DNA from: Alphaproteobacteria bacterium | GTDB taxonomy: Bacteria > Pseudomonadota > Alphaproteobacteria > JABAAW01 | Assembly: GCA_014239005.1 (NCBI GenBank) | Contig: JABAAA010000034.1 | Span: forward strand, 1 to 5,413 | Direction: 5' to 3' | Length of the DNA: 5,413 nt | Shown: positions 1 to 5,366 of the stretch, piece after piece | How the letters are laid out: every line of letters begins with the position of its first letter | Numbering within the stretch: the first letter of the stretch is position 1 | The notes under the pieces: generated by a model | What the model was told of the DNA's origin: nothing | The model's database searches: none | The model's input: the letters and a program-made list of their open reading frames with translations, nothing else | Position numbers and translations under genes: made by a program

Positions 1-230
1 GTCTGTGTTTCGCTCATCTCGTCTCGTGGCAGGTCGTCCCGTCCCAGCAGGTCGTCACCGTAAACGCCACCGATACTTAGATCCAGGTCCTGCTCTTCGC
101 AGAGCTTCTCAAGCGCGGGCAACCTTCGGGGACCGATGCCTTTCAGGATCGAGAGCGGGGCGAAAAGAGGACGCAGAAGGGGTGGAGGCTTCGCAGACGA
201 TACAGCAGACCCCAAAGACATAGAAGACAT
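1..230 (-). CDS. recG: Probable RecG ATP-dependent DNA helicase, N-terminal fragment running off the left edge
   Basis: On the minus strand a frame stays open from an ATG at 230 to the window edge (76 complete codons, no stop). RecG is a monomeric helicase that remodels stalled replication forks and branched recombination intermediates. The visible part is only the extreme N-terminus: a serine/proline-rich lead of about 19 residues, then RPLFAPLSILKGIGP (residues 20-34) and a helix that includes LPALEKL. This resembles the start of alphaproteobacterial RecG, where LxPLFAPxxxLxGVGP precedes the wedge domain. An acidic stretch follows at about residues 59-71 (DDLLGRDDLPRDE), encoded partly by a 10-base direct repeat. 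No helicase motif lies inside the window. The start is uncertain: ATG at 230 and ATG at 221 are in frame, and neither has a clear Shine-Dalgarno sequence. Another protein with a GIGP-type hairpin is possible, so the name is moderately supported. Confidence 0.62.
   Translation of the reverse strand, partial: MSSMSLGSAVSSAKPPPLLRPLFAPLSILKGIGPRRLPALEKLCEEQDLDLSIGGVYGDDLLGRDDLPRDEMSETQ
29..56. repeat. 10-base direct repeat inside the recG-like gene
   Basis: GCAGGTCGTC occurs at 29-38 and again at 47-56, an 18-base period that keeps the reading frame. On the coding strand it gives the two acidic DDL motifs in DDLLGRDDLP. It probably lies in a variable linker after the N-terminal hairpin region, and may be an old in-frame duplication. 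Confidence 0.5.
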
Positions 231-241
231 GAAGGGCAGAC

Positions 242-251
242 TAGCATGCTA
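242..251. promoter_or_regulatory. Perfect 10-base palindrome between the divergent recG and murJ starts
   Basis: TAGCATGCTA reads the same on both strands and is centred at 246.5, almost exactly midway between the likely starts at 230 (minus) and 262 (plus). Because of the symmetry, each strand carries TAGCAT, a 4-of-6 match to the -10 consensus TATAAT, facing its own gene. No good -35 element is seen at the usual spacing on either side. It could be a small operator, a shared bidirectional -10 region, or chance; the call is based on position and symmetry only. Confidence 0.3.
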
Positions 252-261
252 TTTTCTTGCC

Positions 262-1872
262 ATGCCTGCGTTGCGCTCCGCCTCCGTCTTCGCCTCTTGG
301 ACCGCCGTCAGCCGCGTGCTGGGCTTTGTCCGAGACATCTTGCTTGCCGTCACGCTGGGAGCAACGGCGATCGCCGATGCGTTTCTGTTTGCCTATCGAT
401 TCCCTCACTTGTTCCGCAATTTGCTCGGCGAAGGCGCGGTGGCATCGTCGCTGGTGCCCGTATATCAAAAACGACGGGGGCAAAAAAGCAACGCACGACA
501 GCAGAATCAAACGCATCGATATATTAGCGGCTCGATTCTTCGTTCGTTGCTGGCAACCACGCTCACGCTCTCTGTCGTGCTTGCCGTTTTCATGCCTTCG
601 GTCGTCGCCACGCTTGCGCAAGGCTTTCTTGCGGTTGAAAAGACCTTTGTGCTGACGGTCGATTTGTCGCGGATTGCCATCTTCTATCTGCCCCTCGTAG
701 CGACGACCGCGTTGTTGTGCGCCGTGTTGAGCGCGCACGGCTACTTTGCCCTCTACGCAGCCCTGCCGCTGGTCCTGAACGGCGCGCTGATCGCGGTGCT
801 GCTTCCTGCCAGTCTACTGGCACTCGACGCGCGAACGCTCGCCTTCACGCTACTTGCAAGCTTGCTCGCCGCCGGTGTTGTGCAAAGCCTGCTAGCGCAC
901 AGGGGTTGCCGCCGCATCGAGGTGCATCCCCTGCTGCGCCTCCCCTCCCCTGCCGTCGAGCGTCGAGCTCTTCGTCTAAAGATTCAAGAGGATCGCAAGG
1001 CTTTCTTCACGCTCTTTCTCGCCGCGCTCGGCGGACACGGGTTCGTGCAAATATCCTTTCTCGTCAACCAATACTTCGCCTCGAAGATGGGAACGGGCGT
1101 GATCGCCTCCCTCTACTACGCCGAGCGGCTGTTGCAACTTCCCATCGGAATCGTGGCGGTCGCCATGGCAAGCGTGCTGCTGCCTGAGATTGCTCGCTTG
1201 CGCGCGCAAGGCGACGAGAATGCGCTGCAGCGCACACAGAACCAAGCCTTTGCAATGTTGCTTGCGCTCGCGTTACCGAGCGCGCTCGGGCTCGGTCTTC
1301 TTGCGCACCCGATCATTGTCACCCTGTTCCAGTACGGTGCCTTCTCGGCAGAAGCGAGCGCGCGCGCTGCGGCACTGCTCGCCATTCTCGCTTGCGCTCT
1401 GCCCGCCTTCACGATGCTGCGTCCTCTGCTTGCCGTGCTGTTCGCCTTTCAACAGGCGCGCGTCGTGCTTGCGCTTTCGTTCTTCTCGCTCGTGGGCAAT
1501 GTTTTGCTTGCCGCAAGCCTGACGCCGCTGTTCGGCTACAGAGGCATCGCGCTTGCCGTTGCCATTGCAGCGTGGGGCAACATGGGGGCGACGCTTGCCG
1601 TCGTGCTGCTGAGGGGGTATTGGCGCGTCGATCGCTCCTTCTTGTGGAGGTTTGCGAAAATCTTGCTCGCCTCGATGATGCTGGGAGTATTTTTGCTTGC
1701 GGTCAGGGAGGTTGTTCCGCTGTCGGACAAATTTGTTTTGGCGTGGCAGAGGGGATTGATGTTGGCGCTCTTGATTGCGCTGTCGATGCTGGTCTATGTC
1801 TTGAGCGTAGCGGGATTGCGTGTCTTCTCGCTTCAGGAGTTGCGACGGGGATTGTTGCGGAGGCAAGCATGA
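262..1872 (+). CDS. murJ: Lipid II flippase MurJ (MviN family)
   Basis: MurJ moves undecaprenyl-linked peptidoglycan precursor (lipid II) across the inner membrane. The product from ATG 262 has 536 residues, close to the family's usual 510-530, and is hydrophobic throughout, consistent with about 14 membrane helices. The N-terminus has SRVLGFVRD, then ADAF and LFRNLLGEGA. Counted from 262, the residues fall at R18, R24, A29, D39 and R52, the same numbers as the functionally important positions in E. coli MurJ, which is the main argument for this start. The cavity arginine of helix 8 is in YYAERL (R289). A longer start at ATG 229 has a weak AGAAG before it; a start at 136 would lie inside recG and is unlikely. 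No strong Shine-Dalgarno sequence precedes 262. A basic, glutamine-rich cytoplasmic loop lies at about residues 71-90. The stop overlaps the trpS start, so the two genes are probably co-transcribed and translationally coupled. Confidence 0.95.
   Translation: MPALRSASVFASWTAVSRVLGFVRDILLAVTLGATAIADAFLFAYRFPHLFRNLLGEGAVASSLVPVYQKRRGQKSNARQQNQTHRYISGSILRSLLATTLTLSVVLAVFMPSVVATLAQGFLAVEKTFVLTVDLSRIAIFYLPLVATTALLCAVLSAHGYFALYAALPLVLNGALIAVLLPASLLALDARTLAFTLLASLLAAGVVQSLLAHRGCRRIEVHPLLRLPSPAVERRALRLKIQEDRKAFFTLFLAALGGHGFVQISFLVNQYFASKMGTGVIASLYYAERLLQLPIGIVAVAMASVLLPEIARLRAQGDENALQRTQNQAFAMLLALALPSALGLGLLAHPIIVTLFQYGAFSAEASARAAALLAILACALPAFTMLRPLLAVLFAFQQARVVLALSFFSLVGNVLLAASLTPLFGYRGIALAVAIAAWGNMGATLAVVLLRGYWRVDRSFLWRFAKILLASMMLGVFLLAVREVVPLSDKFVLAWQRGLMLALLIALSMLVYVLSVAGLRVFSLQELRRGLLRRQA
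1859..1863 (+). promoter_or_regulatory. Ribosome binding site for trpS
   Basis: GGAGG lies five bases before the ATG at 1869, inside the last codons of murJ. It fixes the trpS start, although the reading frame is open much further upstream (back to 1392 within murJ). Confidence 0.8.
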
Positions 1873-2912
1873 CGGATTCCACAATTTTTTCGCGCGGGTT
1901 TGCTGGCGAGAAGCTGGCGTGTGTTTTTTCGGGCATTCAGCCTAGCGGGGGTTTGCATTTGGGGAACTATTTGGGCGCGGTGCGTCATTGGGTTTCGTTG
2001 CAGGATTGTTCAGAGCGGAGGTTCTATTGTTTGGTAGATTGCCATGCGATCACGGTTTCGCAAAGCTCGTTGCGCGACCAGACTTTATCGATGGCAGCGG
2101 CGTTGCTTGCTTGTGGGATCGACGCGGAGAGTTCGGTGTTGTTTGTTCAGTCGTCGAATCCGCATCACACGGAGTTGGGGTGGATCTTGTCGTGTGTGGC
2201 GCGGATGGGGTGGCTACAACGCATGACGCAGTTCAAGGAGAAAGCGGGCAAGGATCGCGAGCAGGCGAGTGTGGGGTTGTATGTGTATCCTGTGCTGATG
2301 GCGGCGGACATTTTGCTGTACGGGACGACGCATGTTCCTGTGGGCGACGATCAGAAGCAGCATTTGGAGCTCACGCGCGACATAGCACAGCGTTTCAACC
2401 ACGGCTGTGGTAAGGAGATTTTTTCTGTTCCGACGCCGTTCATTGTTGCTTCTGGTGCGCGTGTGATGTCGTTGCGTGACGGGTCTGTTAAGATGTCGAA
2501 ATCGGGATCGTCGGCGATGGGGCGTCTTGATTTGACGGACGGGTTGGACGAGATCGCTTTGAAAGTTAGGAAGGCGAAGACGGATTCGACTGTCTTGCCG
2601 AGCGAGGAGGCGGGATTGGAGGGTCGATTGGAGGCGAAGAATTTGGTAGGAATTTATGCTGCCTTGCGCGAAGTAGAGGTATCGGAAGCGTTGAGGGATG
2701 TTGGTGGGATGAGTTTTTCGAAGTTCAAGGATGTGTTGGTTGATGTTTTAGGGGAGGTGATGGTACCGAAGGGCGAGGAGATGCGGCGACTGCGGGCGGA
2801 CGAAGGATATTTGATGGAGGTGTTAAAAAAAGGAGGGGAGCATGCACGGGCGTTGAGCGAGGGGAGGATGGAAAGGGTTCGGCGAGCGATGGAGTTTTTG
2901 GAAGTAGATTAG
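1869..2912 (+). CDS. trpS: Tryptophan-tRNA ligase (tryptophanyl-tRNA synthetase)
   Basis: This cytoplasmic class I synthetase activates tryptophan with ATP and loads it on tRNA-Trp. The product has 347 residues, normal for the family. The Rossmann-fold signature PSGGLHLGN is at residues 25-33 (HLGN replaces HIGH), and the KMSKS loop is intact at 208-212 within GSVKMSKSGS. The conserved middle MAADILLYGTTHVPVGDDQKQHLELTRDIAQRF (positions 144-176) carries the substrate-binding and dimer-core residues, and the ARMGWLQRMTQFKEKAGKDR segment (111-130) is typical of alphaproteobacterial enzymes. The N-terminus is about 16 residues longer than the E. coli protein before the first strand. The start codon overlaps the murJ stop as ATGA and has a good GGAGG, so translation is probably coupled to murJ. 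The coding strand is strongly G- and T-rich compared with most of murJ. Confidence 0.97.
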   Translation: MTDSTIFSRGFAGEKLACVFSGIQPSGGLHLGNYLGAVRHWVSLQDCSERRFYCLVDCHAITVSQSSLRDQTLSMAAALLACGIDAESSVLFVQSSNPHHTELGWILSCVARMGWLQRMTQFKEKAGKDREQASVGLYVYPVLMAADILLYGTTHVPVGDDQKQHLELTRDIAQRFNHGCGKEIFSVPTPFIVASGARVMSLRDGSVKMSKSGSSAMGRLDLTDGLDEIALKVRKAKTDSTVLPSEEAGLEGRLEAKNLVGIYAALREVEVSEALRDVGGMSFSKFKDVLVDVLGEVMVPKGEEMRRLRADEGYLMEVLKKGGEHARALSEGRMERVRRAMEFLEVD

Positions 2913-2945
2913 ACAATAAGAAAGTTCGTTATAAAAAGTTTCGTT

Positions 2946-2971
2946 TTTTGTTCAACGCGTCTTTTGTTCAA
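2946..2971. repeat. 10-base direct repeat TTTTGTTCAA, two copies
   Basis: Identical copies are at 2946-2955 and 2962-2971, separated by the six bases CGCGTC. They lie just after trpS, in the T-rich part of the spacer. Confidence 0.75.
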
Positions 2972-2986
2972 TCTGCGTTTCCGTCA

Positions 2987-3024
2987 ATACACAAGCTCCA
3001 TTTTCTGTTTTCTGTGTTGTGTAT
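2987..3024. terminator. Weak inverted repeat, possible bidirectional terminator
   Basis: ATACACAA at 2987-2994 is complementary to TTGTGTAT at 3017-3024, an 8-base-pair stem with a 22-base loop. It is the longest inverted repeat I noticed between the convergent genes. The stem is AT-rich, the loop is large, and no uridine tract follows on either strand, so it is a poor match to a Rho-independent terminator. Confidence 0.2.
3001..3014. repeat. 7-base tandem repeat TTTTCTG, two copies
   Basis: Perfect adjacent copies are at 3001-3007 and 3008-3014, inside the loop of the weak inverted repeat. Confidence 0.7.
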
Positions 3025-3030
3025 GTCTAT

Positions 3031-3054
3031 CTACCTACCTTTCTACCTACCTTT
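3031..3054. repeat. 12-base tandem repeat CTACCTACCTTT, two copies
   Basis: Two perfect adjacent copies are at 3031-3042 and 3043-3054. A partial third copy (CTA) begins the next repeat at 3055. Each unit itself contains a CTAC/CTAC duplication, a pattern expected from replication slippage. Confidence 0.85.
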
Positions 3055-3082
3055 CTAGCAATCTCAAGCTAGCGATCTCAAA
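3055..3082. repeat. 14-base tandem repeat spanning the transporter stop codon
   Basis: CTAGCAATCTCAAG (3055-3068) and CTAGCGATCTCAAA (3069-3082) match at 12 of 14 positions. The second copy includes the stop codon of the minus-strand transporter gene (3078-3080). The duplication therefore either arose at the gene's 3' end or set where it stops. CTAGC and GCTAG within it can also form a 5-base-pair hairpin. Confidence 0.75.
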
Positions 3083-3977
3083 CAAAGATCATCGCCGCAC
3101 CCGCCACCGCCATCGCGGCCCCCCCCCACGCCAATGGCGCCGGAGGATAGCCGTTCCGTATCCACAAAAACGGCAAGACCAACACCGGGCTCATCGATGC
3201 CAAAGTCGCCACGATTCCCGCCTCCGCTCCCCCCAAGGCATACACATACAAACTCGCCCCTAATACCATGCCCACAAAACCACTCAACAACACAATGCCA
3301 ACACCCCCAATTCCCAACGCCTCCCTGCCCCTCACCTCCTGATAGGGCAGGGCCAGCAACAAAAAATACCCGACGACCGAAACGCCCACGCGTATCAAGG
3401 TCGCCAAGACGGGATCAACCCCCGCCTCCATCACCGGACGCGCCAACAAGGCGCCGATCGCATGTCCCAAAGCCGCCAACAACCCCATCGCTACTCCGAC
3501 CCACAAGCTCCCCCGCACCTCCTCCCACTGATCGATCTTGTCGGCTCGCTTGCCGTAAAAGACCGCAACCAATATTCCCAAAAAGGTCAAGAAAACGCCC
3601 CCCGCCTGTAACCAAGTCAACAACTCGGACAAGACAAAAACCCCCAACAACGCCGTCAACGGCGCATGCCCGGCAAACAACATCGAAACCCGCCGCGGTC
3701 CCATCCTCGACAAGGCTGTAAACAACAAGGTGTCGCCCAAGAAAATTCCGATCAACCCCGAACAGCACAACAACACAACCTGTTCAAAACTGGGCTCAAT
3801 GCCGAAGGAAAACCACGGAGAAATCCCTGCCAGCATGCACAACACCCCCAGCATGCGCCAACGATTGAAGGCAATCGCTCCCACTCGCCGCGTGGCATTC
3901 ATGGCAATCATGCCCCCCAACGCCCAACACAAGGCCGCCGCCAACGCAACAAGCAGAGCAATTTTCTCGGTGGTCAC
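3078..3977 (-). CDS. EamA/DMT-superfamily transporter, substrate unknown
   Basis: The product is an inner-membrane protein of 299 residues, the standard size for a drug/metabolite transporter with ten membrane helices in two homologous EamA halves (about residues 5-140 and 157-298). The first half contains RVGAIAFNRWRML and the motif GDTLLFTALSRMGPRRVSMLFAGHAPLTALLG (81-112) followed by SELLTW; the second half ends in AWGGAAMAVAGAAMIF, the usual final helix. The two halves are joined by a charged loop (YGKRADKIDQWEEVRG, 141-156). In the second half the acidic residue often found before the last helix (as in xxERxx) is replaced by RNGYPP. The start is GTG at 3977; AAAGGG lies about 11-12 bases upstream, a rather long spacing, and no ATG fits the first helix better. 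It lies 39 bases after dnaA on the same strand, so it is probably a downstream operon partner. Family members export amino acids, sugars or other metabolites; the substrate cannot be read from sequence. Nine G on the coding strand (3119-3127) lie near the 3' end. Confidence 0.9.
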   Translation of the reverse strand: MTTEKIALLVALAAALCWALGGMIAMNATRRVGAIAFNRWRMLGVLCMLAGISPWFSFGIEPSFEQVVLLCCSGLIGIFLGDTLLFTALSRMGPRRVSMLFAGHAPLTALLGVFVLSELLTWLQAGGVFLTFLGILVAVFYGKRADKIDQWEEVRGSLWVGVAMGLLAALGHAIGALLARPVMEAGVDPVLATLIRVGVSVVGYFLLLALPYQEVRGREALGIGGVGIVLLSGFVGMVLGASLYVYALGGAEAGIVATLASMSPVLVLPFLWIRNGYPPAPLAWGGAAMAVAGAAMIFV

Positions 3978-4016
3978 GGTCGACTCAACCCTTTGAGTAA
4001 AGCGGACAAGAATCCG

Positions 4017-5357
4017 TCAATTTTCCAGCATGCGCTGCAAGGTCTGCACATCCCGCCCGACTTCCTCGTCGGATTTTCGCAACCCCTGCACACGTTTCAC
4101 CGCATGCATGACGGTGGTATGGTCGCGTCCGCCGAACTTGCGCCCGATCTCCGGCATCGAGCGGTTCGTCAGCTGCTTTGCCAGATACATGGCGATCTGA
4201 CGAGGACGCGCAATATCCTGCGAACGTCGCACAGAGTTGAGCTCGCTCGACTTCAAGGAATAATGCTCTGCTACCTTTTGCTGAATCTCGTCGATGGTCA
4301 CCCGCCTGTGCGTGCGTTGGAAAAGATCCTTCAACAGGTCGCGCGCCAAGTCGAGCGTCATCGTGCCCTCGCGCCACTTGGAATGGATGATGACACGATT
4401 GATCGCCCCCTCCAAGACACGCACCGATTCGGTGATGTTGGCGACGACGAACTCGAGGATCTCGTCGGGAATGCGCGCCGCTTGCGCTTTCACCTTCGCA
4501 TCGACGACGGCACGGCGCAGCAGCGTCGACGGCGGCTCGATTCTACACACCACCCCCCCCGACAACAGCGAGCGCACGCGAGGCTGTATCGTCTCCAAAT
4601 CGCCGGGTGCACAATCGGCGGTCAAGACGATGCGCTTGTTCGCCTGTTGCAAGGCATCCAAAGTATGCATGAGCTCTTCTTGCATCTTGTCGCGCCCCGA
4701 TAGGAAGTGAACATCGTCGAGCAAAAGAAAATCGACCGAGCGGCAACGCGTTTTGAACACTTCGATCGACTGCTGCTTCAAGGCTTGGACAAACCCTTGC
4801 GCAAACTTCTCGGCGGTCAGCAGGAGGTAGCGCATCGGACGGTGAGCCTGTTCCAAGTGGTTTGCCAGCGCGTGCAAGATGTGGGTCTTGCCCAGCCCGA
4901 CGCCGCCGTGGATGTAGAGCGGCGAGTGATCCAACGACAAGGTCTCCGGCAGTGCTTGGGCGACCGAACAGGCGACTCGGTTCGACTCGTCCAAGATGAA
5001 ACTGTCGAAGCGCCAAATTTGATTCGGGCGGTCCGAAAAGGGTGGGGTGCGCGCAAGCGACGGGTTCCCTACTTCTTCCTCTTCATCTTCCGCCTCGGTG
5101 TCGAGCTCGCTCGGCGAGGCGACGACGATTTCCGCGACATCGGGGTTCAGATCGCGCCAAAGCTGTTGCAAACGCTGTCGATAGTTTTGCCGCACCCAAG
5201 AGCTGATCGCTGCCGTCGGCGCAAGGATCGTTACCGTCTTGCCGTTCCAGCTCTCCAAAGTCAGAATCTTGATCCAGCGGTCGAACGCCGATTCGCCGAT
5301 TTCGCTACGAACGATCGCTCGCATGCGAGACCATTGGTTGTCCATGTGGGCGCTCAT
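4017..5357 (-). CDS. dnaA: Chromosomal replication initiator protein DnaA
   Basis: DnaA binds DnaA boxes at oriC, oligomerises with ATP and opens the duplex. The product has 446 residues, slightly shorter than E. coli (467). Domain I (about 7-70) carries the W..MRAIVRSEIGESAFDRWI and WVRQNY pattern. Domain II is short and acidic (EDEEEE near 89-95). The AAA+ domain has Walker A GGVGLGKTH (151-159), Walker B LLLDDVHFL (211-219), a sensor I region LTADCAP (245-251) and sensor II VRVLEG (R313). Domain IV has the DnaA signature ARPRQIAMYLAKQLTNRSMPEIGRKFGGRDHTTVMHA (383-419), so box recognition looks intact. At the expected arginine finger (E. coli R285, in SRFGWG) the sequence reads S263-L264-L265-S-G-G, with leucine in place of arginine. 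The chosen start, ATG 5357, has AAGGA four bases upstream; a second in-frame ATG is at 5345. No dnaN follows; the next gene is the EamA transporter. No DnaA-box cluster is visible in the 56 bases upstream. Confidence 0.97.
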   Translation of the reverse strand: MSAHMDNQWSRMRAIVRSEIGESAFDRWIKILTLESWNGKTVTILAPTAAISSWVRQNYRQRLQQLWRDLNPDVAEIVVASPSELDTEAEDEEEEVGNPSLARTPPFSDRPNQIWRFDSFILDESNRVACSVAQALPETLSLDHSPLYIHGGVGLGKTHILHALANHLEQAHRPMRYLLLTAEKFAQGFVQALKQQSIEVFKTRCRSVDFLLLDDVHFLSGRDKMQEELMHTLDALQQANKRIVLTADCAPGDLETIQPRVRSLLSGGVVCRIEPPSTLLRRAVVDAKVKAQAARIPDEILEFVVANITESVRVLEGAINRVIIHSKWREGTMTLDLARDLLKDLFQRTHRRVTIDEIQQKVAEHYSLKSSELNSVRRSQDIARPRQIAMYLAKQLTNRSMPEIGRKFGGRDHTTVMHAVKRVQGLRKSDEEVGRDVQTLQRMLEN

Positions 5358-5361
5358 GGCA

Positions 5362-5366
5362 TCCTT
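5362..5366 (-). promoter_or_regulatory. Ribosome binding site for dnaA
   Basis: AAGGA on the minus strand ends four bases before the ATG at 5357, a little short but acceptable. It favours this start over the in-frame ATG at 5345. The frame upstream stays open to the window edge but contains no ATG, GTG or TTG. Confidence 0.55.

Larger units (their letters stand above)
2913..3077. other. AT-rich convergent intergenic spacer of short tandem duplications
   Basis: This spacer separates the 3' ends of trpS (plus) and the EamA transporter gene (minus). It is much richer in A and T than the flanking genes and includes T-rich runs such as T6 at 2944-2949. It holds at least four kinds of short direct repeat, listed separately. 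No credible gene, RNA gene or promoter is seen. No classic GC-rich hairpin with a U-tract is visible for either strand, although both operons must end here; only weak inverted repeats are present. Confidence 0.7.

Noticed and set aside
5..223. Plus-strand reading frame of 72 codons at the left edge
   Set aside because: The minus strand in the same place encodes a RecG-like N-terminus, which explains the open frame; the plus-strand protein is Arg-rich with no domain.
136..261. Longer murJ start at 136
   Set aside because: It would add about 42 residues before the family N-terminus and overlap the recG-like coding region; residue numbering matches E. coli MurJ from ATG 262.
1273..1884. Minus-strand reading frame of 203 codons
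   Set aside because: Antisense to murJ, which is well supported; its composition (Gln, Arg, His rich) is typical of a shadow frame.
2823..2844. A7 run followed by AGGAGG and an out-of-frame ATG inside trpS
   Set aside because: The ATG opens a frame of only four codons before a stop, and the purine run simply encodes LKKGGE in trpS. No programmed frameshift structure was recognised.
2913..3077. dif-like recombination site at the skew switch
   Set aside because: I looked for a 28-base site with two XerC/XerD-type half-sites and saw no convincing match; the skew is local and does not by itself show a replication terminus.
3158..3166. Possible DnaA box GTATCCACA
   Set aside because: It matches TTATCCACA at 8 of 9 positions but is single and lies in the coding region of the transporter gene; no cluster or AT-rich unwinding region accompanies it, so no oriC is called.
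2964..3263. Plus-strand reading frame of 99 codons starting in the spacer
   Set aside because: Its first part is translated from the tandem repeats (YLSTYLS) and the rest is antisense to the EamA gene; no ribosome binding site was seen.
3134..3721. Proline- and arginine-rich plus-strand reading frame of 195 codons
   Set aside because: It is fully antisense to the EamA gene; the proline and threonine content follows from the C-rich complement of G-rich coding sequence.
3666..4703. Long plus-strand reading frame of 345 codons
   Set aside because: It lies antisense to the 3' half of dnaA and the 5' end of the transporter gene, both of which have clear family motifs. Its protein is rich in His, Arg and Gln with no recognisable domain, as expected for the opposite strand of GC-rich codons.
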